Positions 42,517-52,325 are shown, counted from the first letter of the stretch. The stretch is DNA of 64,000 bases from Paenibacillus_AB hodogayensis (GCF_039536325.1 NZ_BAAAYO010000010.1:310001-374000); one strand, 5' to 3'. Translations and numbers: made by a program. The notes: generated by a model not told the origin, from the letters alone.

Positions 42517-43608
42517 ATGGCAACCAACAACGCGAATACAAGAATCGTCGTAGGCATGTCCGGCGGGGTCGATTCCTCGGTCACCGCGCTGCTTTTGAAG
42601 CGGCAGGGCTTCGACGTGATCGGCATATTCATGAAAAACTGGGACGATACCGACGAGTTCGGCCATTGCACGGCCGAGGAAGACGCCGAAGACGTACGGC
42701 GCGTATGCGCCCAGATCGATATCCCCTACTATACAGTCAATTTTGAGAAACAATATTCCGAGAAAGTGTTTCAATATTTCCTTGACGAATATCGCAAAGG
42801 CCGTACGCCGAATCCCGACGTTATGTGCAACCGCGAGATCAAGTTCGGGGAATTTTTACAGAAGGCGCTCTCGCTCGGCGCCGACTACTTGGCAACTGGC
42901 CACTACGCTCGGGTCGAGCGGAAAGACGGCGTCTATAGGCTGCTGCGCGGGGTCGACGCCAATAAGGATCAGACTTATTTCCTGAACGCGCTCCACCAGG
43001 AGCAGCTGTCCAAGGCGATGTTCCCCATCGGCCATCTGCCGAAGGCCGAAGTGCGCGCCATTGCGCTGGAGGCCGGACTGGCTACGGCGAAGAAGAAGGA
43101 CAGCACCGGCGTCTGCTTTATCGGAGAGCGCAATTTCAAGGAGTTTCTCAGCCAATACTTGCCGGCCAAGCCCGGAGAGATCCGCACGTACGACGGCGAG
43201 CTGAAGGGACGACACGACGGCTTGATGTACTACACGCTCGGGCAGCGGCAAGGGCTCGGCATCGGCGGATCGGGCAACGGAGAGCCTTGGTTCGTCGCCG
43301 GCAAAGATCTGGAGCGCAACGTGCTGTACGTCGTGCAGGGCGAAACCGACCCGCATCTGTACACGCAAGGTCTGCTCGCGACGGATCTCAATTGGATCGC
43401 CCAGGCGCTTCCGGAATCGCCGTTCGCGTGCACGGCCAAGTTCCGCTACCGTCAGCCGGATCAAGGCGTAACCGTCCGCTTCCTCGGCGAGGGCCGCTTG
43501 GAGGTCGTGTTCGACAAGCCTCAAAAGGCAATCACGCCGGGACAAGCCGTTGTCTTCTACGACGGCGAGACATGCCTCGGCGGCGCGGTAATCGACCGGC
43601 CGTTCTAA
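42517..43608 (+). CDS. mnmA: tRNA 2-thiouridylase MnmA
   Basis: A 363-residue tRNA-specific sulfurtransferase making s2U34 in tRNA-Lys, Glu and Gln. The PP-loop SGGVDSS is at 15-21. The two catalytic cysteines are C104 (DVMCNREIKF) and C200 (TGVCFIGER). The C-terminal beta-barrel is complete. GAGGG precedes ATG 42517. It is divergent from cymR-desulfurase rather than in the same operon as in B. subtilis. A hairpin terminator follows. Confidence 0.96.
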   Translation: MATNNANTRIVVGMSGGVDSSVTALLLKRQGFDVIGIFMKNWDDTDEFGHCTAEEDAEDVRRVCAQIDIPYYTVNFEKQYSEKVFQYFLDEYRKGRTPNPDVMCNREIKFGEFLQKALSLGADYLATGHYARVERKDGVYRLLRGVDANKDQTYFLNALHQEQLSKAMFPIGHLPKAEVRAIALEAGLATAKKKDSTGVCFIGERNFKEFLSQYLPAKPGEIRTYDGELKGRHDGLMYYTLGQRQGLGIGGSGNGEPWFVAGKDLERNVLYVVQGETDPHLYTQGLLATDLNWIAQALPESPFACTAKFRYRQPDQGVTVRFLGEGRLEVVFDKPQKAITPGQAVVFYDGETCLGGAVIDRPF

Positions 43609-43679
43609 TGCTGACCGCATCATGCGGCGCACCAGCGCACGCCGGGTGTTAACAACGGTGTGAAAAACAACACGATGAA

Positions 43680-43724
43680 AAGGGGCAGCCGACTCGCCAT
43701 ACGCGAGACCGGCTGCCCCTTGCT
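43680..43724. terminator. Bidirectional terminator between mnmA and the IclR gene
   Basis: AAGGGGCAGCCG (43680-43691) pairs with CGGCTGCCCCTT (43710-43721), with an inner CTCG/CGAG. The T-tract is short on both sides, but the stem is very strong. Confidence 0.7.
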
Positions 43725-43820
43725 TATGCAGTCGAGCCTTCAAGTGCGGGACGCTGCGTCCGGGAACGCCCGCCGGACAAGACAGCAGGCGCTACCAGTC
43801 TTGACCGCAGCAGCCTTCGG

Positions 43821-44612
43821 TCACGGCTCGGCGAAATAGCCGATACGCCGCGACAGCTGGGAAGCGAGGCTTTTCACTGTAAGGCCGATGTCGTTCGGCT
43901 TCTCCTCCTCGACGCCGTAACCGCTGACGCTGATCGCGGCAATCACGTCCCCGTCCTTGCTGCGCACCGGAGCGGCGAAGCAGCGGACGCCGAAGCCTGT
44001 CTCCTCGTCGTCCACGGCGAAGCCGCGCTGGCGGACGCGCTCCAACTCCTCCAGAAACCCTTCAAGCGACGTAATCGTACGGTCGGTAATTTTCTCGAAC
44101 GTGCAGTGCTCCAGCACCCGACGCGTCTCTTCCTCGGGCAACCAGGCGGTCAAGCATTTGCCGAGCGCCGTATTGTACACCGGCCGGCGCTGTCCTACCG
44201 CGCCGAACAAATATTTGAGATGATCCGGCTCGACGTTGACGAGGTACAGGACCGAATCTTTTTCCAGGATGGCCAAATGCGCAGTACAGCCGATCCGGTC
44301 GACCAGCTCGATGAGCACCTTTTTCCCTTCGTCGACGAGATTGGTGGAGTTGGTGAACACCGAGCCGAGCTCGAACGCTTTCGGCCCAATCATGTACTTG
44401 TCCGTGTTTTTGAGCTGCTCCAGGTAGCCGTGCGTCAGCAGCGTCAGCATCAGGCGATGCACGACGCTTTTGTTCAGCTTCAGCATGCGTGCCGCTTCGC
44501 TAACGCCCAGAGGGCGCCGTTCGTCGATAAAGCATTGCAAAATCATCAGCGTCCGGTCGACGGACTGAATCATAAAATAAGGGGCTTCTTTGGCCGGCTT
44601 GCGTTCTTCCAT
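43821..44612 (-). CDS. IclR family transcriptional regulator
   Basis: A 263-residue regulator. The winged-helix domain (about 14-85) starts MIQSVDRTLMILQCF, with recognition helix KLNKSVVHRLMLTL. The effector GAF-like domain follows (VYNTALGKCLTAWLPEE; GFGVRCFAAPVRSKDGDVIA). IclR proteins such as KdgR control sugar-acid and aromatic catabolism. Its upstream region contains an extended -10, an inverted repeat and a 20-bp motif also found before the oxidative sugar cluster and the glycosidase/YhcH pair, so it may control these genes and itself. Confidence 0.9.
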   Translation of the reverse strand: MEERKPAKEAPYFMIQSVDRTLMILQCFIDERRPLGVSEAARMLKLNKSVVHRLMLTLLTHGYLEQLKNTDKYMIGPKAFELGSVFTNSTNLVDEGKKVLIELVDRIGCTAHLAILEKDSVLYLVNVEPDHLKYLFGAVGQRRPVYNTALGKCLTAWLPEEETRRVLEHCTFEKITDRTITSLEGFLEELERVRQRGFAVDDEETGFGVRCFAAPVRSKDGDVIAAISVSGYGVEEEKPNDIGLTVKSLASQLSRRIGYFAEP

Positions 44613-44658
44613 CGTCGGTTCACAGTCTCCTTAAGGTTTGACTCGTCTTTTCATACTG

Positions 44659-44680
44659 ACGGAGTCATCTTTCACTCCGT
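44659..44680. promoter_or_regulatory. Inverted repeat between the IclR promoter and start
   Basis: ACGGAGT and ACTCCGT are perfect inverted repeats eight bases apart, directly next to the shared 20-bp motif at 44680-44699. It may be an operator half or a leader hairpin. Confidence 0.4.
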
Positions 44681-44699
44681 TGTCTCTTATCGCGTTACG
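44680..44699. promoter_or_regulatory. Shared regulatory motif, copy 1
   Basis: Plus-strand match to TTGTCTCTnATnnnGnTACG. It overlaps the expected transcription start of the IclR gene, fitting autorepression. The other copies are at 56877-56896 and 61884-61903. Confidence 0.5.
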
Positions 44700-44703
44700 A
44701 TAT

Positions 44704-44712
44704 ATTATAGCA
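44704..44712 (-). promoter_or_regulatory. Extended -10 promoter of the IclR gene
   Basis: TGC-TATAAT on the minus strand is a perfect extended -10 element. The -35 region is weak. The start would be near 44697, about 85 bp before the IclR ATG. Confidence 0.55.
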
Positions 44713-44831
44713 AAAAGGGACGGAGAAAAGGAACAACGATCCGGGAAATTCGGCTGCAGGCGGGCCCCCGCATTTTCTGCAGCTTTCCGCGATGCGAACT
44801 GGTAGCCTGTACAGTCTATCAACGCATAATA

Positions 44832-44868
44832 AAGCCGCCCCGGATCTCAACGATTCCGGGGCAGCTCT
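44832..44868 (-). terminator. Terminator after the solute-binding gene
   Basis: Minus-strand GC-TGCCCCGGA pairs with TCCGGGGCGGC and is followed by TTTATTATG. Confidence 0.75.
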
Positions 44869-44878
44869 GGACTGCGGC

Positions 44879-46306
44879 TTACTTATTGTATTTTTTAATA
44901 ATATCGTTGAACTTTTTGGAGATGTTGTCGAGCGCTTGCTTCGGCGTCGCCTCATTGATGAACATTCGCTGCATTTCCGGGAACATCGCCGCGCGCATTT
45001 CCGGGTAACCCTTGATGCCCCAGCCCGGATCGACGACCGGCCATTCCTTCGCTTTGGTCGTCAGCTTGAACAGGAATTGCAGCTCGGGATCGTCTTTCGT
45101 CCAAGCCGGCGCTTCGCCGAACGGGTTGAACGTCTTCATCGCAGCGCTGTAAACCTGGTTTTGCGTTTGCGCCCAATACAGGAATTTTTTCGCCCATTTA
45201 TCCTTCAATGCGTCCTTGTTCTTAAAGACGACGCCGAAGCCGAATTCCATCTTGAGCGCCGATTGCCCTTTGTTCGGAGAAGGATAGTTCACGTACATGT
45301 ACTCGTGCGGGCCGATAACGGAGCCGTCCTTAAGTCCGGTCTGCACAAGACCTGCGTGGGACGTACCGGCTACGATCATGCCGGTCTTCCGCTGCTTCCA
45401 ATAGTCGAGCGCATTCACGGCGGACAGCGTCTCCGGATGAGGATGCACGAGCCCTTCGTCGACGAGCGACTTGAAGAAGGCCATTGACTGTTCGCCTGCC
45501 GGGCTGTCGGGCGCCGTGTATTTGGAATAGTCGTCGCTGAACAGCTTGGCGCCGTATCCGACCATGATGTTGTTGTACAACTGGTCGCCCTGCTCGTTCA
45601 GAGCGAACAGCGTCGTGCCGTATACGCCCTTGTCTTTGTTGGCAACCGCTTTCAAAGCTGCTTTGAATTGATCCGGCGTCCACGTGCGGAATTCATCCTG
45701 CGGCAGCAAATTTTCCGCGCCTGCTTCCCTCCAGAGCGATTTGTTCAAAATCAGCGCGGAGACGGTGGCCGAATACGGCATGGTCACGATATTGTTATTG
45801 ACCGACACCATTTTCATGACATCCGGATTTTTCTTGATCAGCTCCAGATCGCTGGCCGGAATGACGTCGTTTAACGGTGCAAGCGCACCCATTTGTGCGT
45901 AAGCGAGTGTACGCACCGGCGTATCGAACAATAAATTCGGCGCCGTACTGGAGGCGATCGCGGTCGTAATTTTTTCGTTGATGCCGTCAAATGGAATAAT
46001 CTCTACATTGATCTTGATGTTCGGATACAGCTTGTTCCATTCCGGCACGAGATCGTCCTTCACCCATTCGCCCGGCTTCTGCCCGGATTTGAGCGTTCCG
46101 GTTTGCGTCATCCACAGCGTCAGCTCGGTCTTCTCGTCTTTCTCGCTGACCGCAGCCGTTTGACCGCTCTTCGCCGGTTCGTTCGCGGTATTCGTCGTGC
46201 CCGAACCCGAGCTGCATCCGTAAGCGAATACGGATAAAGCCAAAGCGACCGGCAAAGCGACTGTGCGCTTGATGCCCCATGTGCCGAGGCCCGTTAATTT
46301 GCCCAT
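44879..46306 (-). CDS. Sugar ABC transporter solute-binding lipoprotein
   Basis: A 475-residue family 1 binding protein with a lipoprotein signal ending in AYGC31 and a Ser/Thr/Gly spacer. Receptor blocks include KLYPNIKINVEIIPFDGINE and STAPNLLFDTPVRTLAYAQM. Start ATG 46306 has GGAGGG upstream; the long upstream frame is non-coding. The NagA and permease genes 650 bp upstream make it the likely receptor of that amino-sugar importer, although the gap suggests its own promoter. Confidence 0.88.
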   Translation of the reverse strand: MGKLTGLGTWGIKRTVALPVALALSVFAYGCSSGSGTTNTANEPAKSGQTAAVSEKDEKTELTLWMTQTGTLKSGQKPGEWVKDDLVPEWNKLYPNIKINVEIIPFDGINEKITTAIASSTAPNLLFDTPVRTLAYAQMGALAPLNDVIPASDLELIKKNPDVMKMVSVNNNIVTMPYSATVSALILNKSLWREAGAENLLPQDEFRTWTPDQFKAALKAVANKDKGVYGTTLFALNEQGDQLYNNIMVGYGAKLFSDDYSKYTAPDSPAGEQSMAFFKSLVDEGLVHPHPETLSAVNALDYWKQRKTGMIVAGTSHAGLVQTGLKDGSVIGPHEYMYVNYPSPNKGQSALKMEFGFGVVFKNKDALKDKWAKKFLYWAQTQNQVYSAAMKTFNPFGEAPAWTKDDPELQFLFKLTTKAKEWPVVDPGWGIKGYPEMRAAMFPEMQRMFINEATPKQALDNISKKFNDIIKKYNK

Positions 46307-46910
46307 CTGTAAACCCTCCCTTGAATCATATCTCGTTCCATGTTCCGGCAGCCCTTCACTCGGACAGCCGAAAACCTGATGCCACTGTAGCATGGAACCG
46401 CTGTTATCAGTAGGTGAAATTCGTAAGGTTTGGGTTGAAATGATCAGTATGGCCCCGCAACTGAAGGATTGAACCGGAAAATGGGAAAAACGACGCTTCA
46501 AGCAGAAGCTGGCTGCTCTGTCGAGCATGATCGCCGTCTGTCTCGAACGCCATTTGCCTCCCTTAAGCCTCCCCAGCGGGACAATAATAGAAGTATACCC
46601 CCGAGGCTCCTCCAGATCAATCTGCACATGGAGTAGGGATTACGGTCGCGTCTGTCAGGCACCGCGAGATGCATTCTGGCCGCACTCCGCAAAAACAGTG
46701 CCCCTATCTCGCCTCGGGACGAAGCGAATCAGCCGCACGCTTCCCTCACACCATATCAGAGGTTAGGCGGATTTCACATCCTCCGGTCGATTCGCGCTGC
46801 TCGACCTCTTTGTGCCACTTGGCAAAAATCGGAAAGGCGTTCCGCCATGCGAATCCTTATTCGTATCCTACCGCCTCCATCGTTACCCAATACGCCCTAT
46901 GGAGCGAAAA
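46307..46910. other. 604-bp non-coding stretch between nagA and the solute-binding gene
   Basis: No full-length gene could be supported on either strand. A 36-codon stop-free segment on the minus strand (46749-46856) and the frame extending the solute-binding gene upstream lack starts with ribosome sites. It may hold the binding-protein promoter or the remains of a lost gene. Confidence 0.4.
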
Positions 46911-46957
46911 TCGGGCTGCCCCGTCGCGTCAGACGCGATGGACAGCCCGTATTTCGT
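46911..46957 (-). terminator. Terminator after nagA
   Basis: Minus-strand CGGGCTGTCC and GG-GCAGCCCG with an inner CGCGT/ACGCG stem, followed by ATTTTCG. Confidence 0.7.
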
Positions 46958-46960
46958 TTC

Positions 46961-48121
46961 CTATTCCACAATCTGTCCGCGCAACAGCACTCGGCGCACT
47001 TCGATGTCTCCCGTGACGATCACGAGATTAGCCAGCTTGCCTTTCTCCACGCTGCCCATGTCGCGGTCGGTCTTCAGCACCTTGGCCGGGTTAAGCGAAG
47101 CCATCACGAATGCTTCCGCGATGCCCGCCCCGGTATGCCGCATCATATTGCGGACCGCCCGGTCCATCGTCAGCTTGCTGCCGGACAAGCCGACGCCTTC
47201 GATATACCGCACATCCTCGTACGGATCGTCCGGCTCGACAGGGAGGCCGGCTTCATCGATCGCATCGGTGATGATGATGACACGGTCCGTTCCTTTCGCC
47301 TTGCGAATAAGCCGGCACATAAGCGGACGCACATGGATGCCGTTGGCATCGGGGATCACTTCGGCGTAAATATCGTCATGAACGAGCACTGCCTCGTCTA
47401 CGCCGATTTCCCTCGTCCCTCCGTACCGGGAAGGCGACGGGGTCGTTCCGCTCGCGTTCGTGCAATGGCAACCGATCTGCAGGCCGTGGCGAACGAACGA
47501 GAAGATCGTGTCGGCATCGGCCTCGGAATGCCCGACCGATAAAGCGATGCCGTACCGGGAGGCGGCTTCGGCGAACGCTTCCTGACCCGGCAGCTCGGGA
47601 GCGAGCGTCCATACTTTGATGCGGTCGCCGGCAAGCTCGAGCAGCTCGTTGTATTCCTCCGGGTCGACCGCGCGGATCGGCGACGTCACTGCCCCGTACT
47701 TTTTATTGATATACGGGCCTTCCATGTGGATGCCGACGATCGCCGAGCTGTAGGGCCGCTCCTCCATCTCCACGATGTTCCGCACCCCCGCCAGCATCTC
47801 CTCGCGGCTTTGGTTGTAGACGAGCGTAGGGAGCACGCCCGTCGTACCGTGCCGCAGATGGGATAGCGCGAACAGGTAAGGCTCCTCCCACGACCAGTGC
47901 CCTCCGCCGCCGTGGCAATGGATGTCGATAAAGCCCGGTCCGACGTAATCGCCGCCCGCGTCGATCACGAGGGCGTTCGCGGGAACGTCCACACGGTCTC
48001 GCGGACCGCATTCGACGATCCGCTCTCCCTCGATCAGCACCACCCCGTCTTCTACGACGGACCATGGCGTGACCAGCTTCGCATTCACGATGGCCGTGAT
48101 GCGGCTGCTGTTGTCGCTCAT
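46961..48121 (-). CDS. nagA: N-acetylglucosamine-6-phosphate deacetylase
   Basis: A 386-residue amidohydrolase removing acetate from GlcNAc-6-P. Metal and catalytic residues are visible: H68-C-H70 in GFIDIHCHG, E134 in IHMEGPYI, H198 in SVGHSEAD, H219 in GCHCTNA and D286 in IITDAIDEAG. It carries the usual N- and C-terminal composite beta-sandwich. It follows the second permease by 36 bp, so an amino sugar is the likely transport substrate. No nagB is nearby. Other NagA-like amidohydrolases share this plan, so the exact substrate is inferred. Confidence 0.87.
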   Translation of the reverse strand: MSDNSSRITAIVNAKLVTPWSVVEDGVVLIEGERIVECGPRDRVDVPANALVIDAGGDYVGPGFIDIHCHGGGGHWSWEEPYLFALSHLRHGTTGVLPTLVYNQSREEMLAGVRNIVEMEERPYSSAIVGIHMEGPYINKKYGAVTSPIRAVDPEEYNELLELAGDRIKVWTLAPELPGQEAFAEAASRYGIALSVGHSEADADTIFSFVRHGLQIGCHCTNASGTTPSPSRYGGTREIGVDEAVLVHDDIYAEVIPDANGIHVRPLMCRLIRKAKGTDRVIIITDAIDEAGLPVEPDDPYEDVRYIEGVGLSGSKLTMDRAVRNMMRHTGAGIAEAFVMASLNPAKVLKTDRDMGSVEKGKLANLVIVTGDIEVRRVLLRGQIVE

Positions 48122-48157
48122 AACGCTTTCCTCCGCATTCTGGTTAAGTTCCGTGCG

Positions 48158-48985
48158 TCATCCTTTCAATGCCCCGAACGTAATGCCTTGGGTAAAAAAG
48201 CGCTGGAAAAACAGGAAGACGAGTAGCACCGGCAAAGTAGCGCACAAGGCGCCAGCCATCGCCACGCCGTAATTGATATCGACCTCCTGCACTTGCCGGG
48301 CGATCTTCACCCCGACCGGGAGCGTATACATCAGCTTGTCTTTCAGCATGACCATCTGCCATACGTAGTCGTTCCAAGAATTGACGAAAGTAAAGATGCC
48401 CAGCACCGCCAGGCCCGGCTTGGCGAGCGGCAGCATGACCCGCGAGAACGTCTGCCATTCGTTGCAGCCGTCGATCATCGCCGCCTCGATCAAGGCACCC
48501 GGCAGCGTTTGCATAAACTGCTTGAGCAGGAACACGCCGAACGGCCAGCCGACGAGCGGGAGCAGCACGCCCCACAGCGTATTGGTCAGCCCGAGCTTGT
48601 TCATCATTTGGAACAGCGGAATGAGCAGCACCGTATGCGGGATCGACATCGAAGCGATCATGCCGGCAAATAGCCACTTCGAGCCGCGGAACGGCACTTT
48701 GGCGAATGCATAGGCGGCCAAAGAGCTTACCGCCACGACGAGTAGCGTCGCCACGACCGAAATAAACATGCTGTTGTACAACCAGCGGAACAATGGAAAA
48801 TCGAATACTAGTATTTTGAAATTTTCCAGCGTCGGCTCGTGCGGGTACCATTGCGGCGGAATTTGCAGAGCTACTTTCAACTGCTTGAAGGCGCTGACAA
48901 GCATCCAGTAAATCGGCCACAGAAAAAACAAGGTGCTGATCCACAGCAAAACATTTCCGACGGCGAACGGCAGTTTTCTTAGCAT
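48158..48985 (-). CDS. Carbohydrate ABC transporter permease (MalG type)
   Basis: A 275-residue CUT1 permease with six transmembrane helices, the MalG-type start FFLWPIYWMLVSAFKQLK and the EAA loop PGALIEAAMIDGCNEWQTFS. ATG 48985 with GGGGGG upstream. It follows the MalF-type gene by 14 bp and precedes nagA. Confidence 0.92.
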   Translation of the reverse strand: MLRKLPFAVGNVLLWISTLFFLWPIYWMLVSAFKQLKVALQIPPQWYPHEPTLENFKILVFDFPLFRWLYNSMFISVVATLLVVAVSSLAAYAFAKVPFRGSKWLFAGMIASMSIPHTVLLIPLFQMMNKLGLTNTLWGVLLPLVGWPFGVFLLKQFMQTLPGALIEAAMIDGCNEWQTFSRVMLPLAKPGLAVLGIFTFVNSWNDYVWQMVMLKDKLMYTLPVGVKIARQVQEVDINYGVAMAGALCATLPVLLVFLFFQRFFTQGITFGALKG

Positions 48986-48999
48986 ACTGGTCGCCCCCC

Positions 49000-49881
49000 T
49001 CAATATTCCACGTCGGATTTCAGCAGTTTGAACTGAATGAAGGCGATCAGGCAGATGAGCAGACACAGCAAGATCCCCATGGCGTTAGCCAGACCGAAGT
49101 TCATGTTGACGAACGCTTCGCGGTAGATGAGCATCAGGATCGTCGTCGTCTTGTAGGCCGGCCCTCCTCCGGTCATCAGCAGGATAATGGCGAACACCTG
49201 GAAAGCGCCGATCGTCGAGGTAACGACGACATAAAGCACGGAAGGCTTCAGCATCGGCAGCGTAATTTGCATAAACGTCTGTGTCGGAGTGGCCCCGTCC
49301 AGCGATGCGGATTCGTACAAATCGCGCGGAATGCCGTTCAGCGCCGCGGAAAAGACGACCAGCGAGGCGCCTAGCGAGATCGTGACGAGAATGACTGCCA
49401 ACGACGTGTAAGCGTATTCGCCGCCGAGAAAATTAATAGGCTCCCGACCGAACAGCTTGAGCACGTAGTTGCCGATGCCAAACTGGTTGTTATAAATATA
49501 TTCCCAGACCATGGCCAGACTGACGATCGACGTAACGCCCGGAACGTAAAACGCCGCTTTGAAAAACGATTGCATTTTCTGCGGATACTTGTGAATCAGA
49601 GCGGCCAGCAGCAGCGCGATCACCGTAATCGACGGAACGAGGTAAAGCACGAAGACGATGGTGTTCCAGACCGCCTTCCAGAACAGCGAGTCTCCCAGCA
49701 GCTGCTTGTAGTTGTCCAGCCCGGCGAACGTATAGCCGGTATAGTCGAACGCATACAAGCTGCCCCATATGGAAGACAAAATCGGATATACGACAAATGC
49801 GAGAAAAAACAGCAGCATCGGCAAAACGAACAACCAGCCGCTCCATTCCCGCTGGAACCCCAAGTTCCTTGATTTTCCCAT
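49000..49881 (-). CDS. Carbohydrate ABC transporter permease (MalF type)
   Basis: A 293-residue CUT1 permease. First helix LFVLPMLLFFLAFVVYPILS, then YAFDYTGYTFAGLDNYKQLL, and the EAA loop PRDLYESASLDGATPTQTFM. ATG 49881 is preceded by GGAGGGG. A possible -10 TATACT lies at about 49909-49914 upstream. It is the first gene of the permease-permease-nagA operon, downstream of a membrane AraC sensor. Confidence 0.92.
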   Translation of the reverse strand: MGKSRNLGFQREWSGWLFVLPMLLFFLAFVVYPILSSIWGSLYAFDYTGYTFAGLDNYKQLLGDSLFWKAVWNTIVFVLYLVPSITVIALLLAALIHKYPQKMQSFFKAAFYVPGVTSIVSLAMVWEYIYNNQFGIGNYVLKLFGREPINFLGGEYAYTSLAVILVTISLGASLVVFSAALNGIPRDLYESASLDGATPTQTFMQITLPMLKPSVLYVVVTSTIGAFQVFAIILLMTGGGPAYKTTTILMLIYREAFVNMNFGLANAMGILLCLLICLIAFIQFKLLKSDVEY

Positions 49882-50030
49882 ATTCGCCCCTCCTGATCGG
49901 TACGTAAGTATAGTGTAGGCGGCTTCCAGCATTGTGCCGCGCTATCAACGTACCACGTCCGACAAAGGGAACGGTAGGTGAATTTCCACAGATATGAGGG
50001 GGATTCGTCAGTTTGCGCCTTATTGTAGGC

Positions 50031-52325
50031 CTAATTGGCCGAACTGCGCCCCACAGCCTCCGCCGGCCCGATCCAGTCGGAAACCGCCTGATTGCCTTTG
50101 CGGTATTGGGTCGGAGACAAGCCGGTATTTTCCTTGAACCAGACGCCGAAATAGTGGGAGTCGGCAAAGCCGACCTGTTCCGCCACTTCTTTGATTTTCA
50201 GCGGGGTTTCGCTCAGCAGCTTTTGCGCCCGTTCCATTCTTAAACCGCTTACATATTCCGCAAAACCGACGCCCAGTTCTTTCTTGAACAGTTGGCTGAA
50301 ATAGTTCGTATTCAAGCCGAGCGTACGCGCCGCGTAGTCGACGCTCAAGTTCGGGCTTTCGTACTGCTCCTGAATCAATTGCAGCGATCTCGCGATATTC
50401 GGACTATGCCGAATACGCTTGTGCACGAGCGGACCGAGCTGCTTGCGCACGAGCGCGATAAAATCGCGGGCATTCTTCTCGAACGGCTCGAGCGACAGCC
50501 TGCGGTTCAGCTTGCCGAGCCAATCGGCATCGGGACCGCGGTCGGCGGCGCCGATCTGTATGAGCTGCTTGTTCAGATGGTAATGCATTGCCGTCAGAAA
50601 CGTATGGATGACCGGCGGGGCGATCGGTTTGACGCGCATCGCGGCGATCAGTTCCTCCATCACGGCGGCGCACATATCGAAATCGCCCTCGTCCATATAA
50701 TACAACAGCCGGTTCTCGTACGATTCCGGGTAATGCTGCTCCCACGAATCTCCGGTAAAAAAGACCGCAGGCTCCTCGTCCATGGTGTCGCTGACCCGGT
50801 ATTTCAGCTGCGTCTTCGCTTCCTCGAACGAGTTTTTCACCAGTTGGATGCTCTCGTAGCAATTGCCGACGAATGCGTAAGGACGCACCCCACATTCGCT
50901 CCGCAGCCGGTCGAGCAGCGGCTCGACGAGCGCGAGCGTCTCTTCCTGCGGACAGTTGAAGATCAGGCAGTATTGATTCGCCGACAGCGTATCCGTAATG
51001 AGCCCGCCATGCTGCTCCATATCGCGGACCGCCGTCCCGACCGCCTGCAATGCGCTTTCGTCGTTTTCTTCATGCACATACAGCAGCACAACCTGAAAAA
51101 ACGGCCGTTCGAAGCGGAAATCGAGCTTCGATTCGTAATCCCGCAATTCTTCCTCGCTCAGCTTGCGTTCGAGCAGCGAGCGGATAAATTTCTCGCGAAT
51201 CAGCGGAATGCCTTCCTGCAGCTTGTCGAGCATATGGTTGAAGGCGTGGCCGAGCTTGCCGAGCTCATCCTTGTACTGGACGTGAAACCGTCCGCCCAGC
51301 TTGCCGCGTTCGACCTCGCGCACGAGGCGCACCAGCTTGCCGAGCGGCATCGTAATCGTGCGCAGCAGGAAGGCGGATACGACGGTCATCAGCAGGATCG
51401 AGACGAACAGGAAAAACAGCCACAGCGTATTGACGTTTTTCAAATCTTTCAGCACGAGACGCTGGGGCACGGCATGCACGAACGTCCAGCCGGTCAGCTC
51501 GTTTTTGGCGTAAGCGACCATGTACGGCTCGTCGTTCTGGCGGATGGACGAATAACCGCTATTGCCGGACATGGCGGTAATGTCGTACGGCGAGTCGGAG
51601 GACAGTCCCCTCCCCGACGTATAGGCCATCCCTGCCAGATCGATGATGCTGTTGGTGCCTTCGCCCAGCTTGGAGGCGGACAGGAAGCTGTCGAACACCT
51701 GCGGGGAGACGGAAATGACCAAATGCCCGATCAGCGACAGATCGGCTTTGTTGTACATCGCCCCGAGCATCAGGATCGACGCCTTATTATCGCTCCATCG
51801 GACGAACGACCAATAGGAGGAGCCCTCGGACTTATCGAGGCGGTCGTACCAGCCTTGCTCGGCAAACTCCGCACCGGTGAGAAACGTCGGCATGTTGGCA
51901 TCCTCGACGCTTATTTTGAATACGTTCTGGTGCCGGTCGATCAAATAAATCGCGTCGATGCCGTACAAATTGTCCCACATCCGGTGAAGCTGGTCGTACA
52001 CCTCGTTGAAGGCGCGAATCCGCTCGGAGCCGCTCAGCTCCTCCATGTCCCCGCTGAACCGCTTCTGGATATCGGGGTTGTACAGCAGCACCTGGGCCGA
52101 CTTCTGGATATTCTGAAAGTAATGGTTGATGCTGCCTGTGTAATAGTCGAGCTGCTGCACCCGGATATTGCCCTCGCGCTCGGTCATCAGATTCTTGATC
52201 TGGGTCGAAGCCAGGAGGGCAAAGGTGGCCAGCGTAAGCAGCGAAACGAAAGCGACGGACAGCCACATTTTCCTCGCCAATGTCATATCGTGAAACCGGC
52301 GGCTTGCACTGCGGACTATGTTCAT
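50031..52325 (-). CDS. Membrane-bound AraC family regulator with HAMP domain
   Basis: A 764-residue one-component sensor. A transmembrane helix (about 20-44), an extracellular sensor domain (to about 290), a second helix (about 293-318) and a HAMP segment with ITMPLGKLVRLVREVERGKL are followed by a long linker domain. The C-terminal AraC domain carries NLSVDYAARTLGLNTNYFSQ and LKIKEVAEQVGFADSHYFGV, ending KENTGLSPTQYRKG. Such YesN/YtdP-type proteins sense an outside sugar and activate the neighbouring importer, here the permease-nagA operon 150 bp downstream. Confidence 0.9.
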   Translation of the reverse strand: MNIVRSASRRFHDMTLARKMWLSVAFVSLLTLATFALLASTQIKNLMTEREGNIRVQQLDYYTGSINHYFQNIQKSAQVLLYNPDIQKRFSGDMEELSGSERIRAFNEVYDQLHRMWDNLYGIDAIYLIDRHQNVFKISVEDANMPTFLTGAEFAEQGWYDRLDKSEGSSYWSFVRWSDNKASILMLGAMYNKADLSLIGHLVISVSPQVFDSFLSASKLGEGTNSIIDLAGMAYTSGRGLSSDSPYDITAMSGNSGYSSIRQNDEPYMVAYAKNELTGWTFVHAVPQRLVLKDLKNVNTLWLFFLFVSILLMTVVSAFLLRTITMPLGKLVRLVREVERGKLGGRFHVQYKDELGKLGHAFNHMLDKLQEGIPLIREKFIRSLLERKLSEEELRDYESKLDFRFERPFFQVVLLYVHEENDESALQAVGTAVRDMEQHGGLITDTLSANQYCLIFNCPQEETLALVEPLLDRLRSECGVRPYAFVGNCYESIQLVKNSFEEAKTQLKYRVSDTMDEEPAVFFTGDSWEQHYPESYENRLLYYMDEGDFDMCAAVMEELIAAMRVKPIAPPVIHTFLTAMHYHLNKQLIQIGAADRGPDADWLGKLNRRLSLEPFEKNARDFIALVRKQLGPLVHKRIRHSPNIARSLQLIQEQYESPNLSVDYAARTLGLNTNYFSQLFKKELGVGFAEYVSGLRMERAQKLLSETPLKIKEVAEQVGFADSHYFGVWFKENTGLSPTQYRKGNQAVSDWIGPAEAVGRSSAN

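Noticed and set aside
44879..46627. Long N-terminal extension of the solute-binding protein to 46627
   Set aside because: The lipoprotein signal begins at ATG 46306 with a good ribosome site; the extra residues are not signal-like.
46746..46856. 36-codon stop-free minus-strand segment that reads somewhat protein-like
   Set aside because: Too short, no start or ribosome site and no family match; kept only as a possible remnant in the intergenic note.
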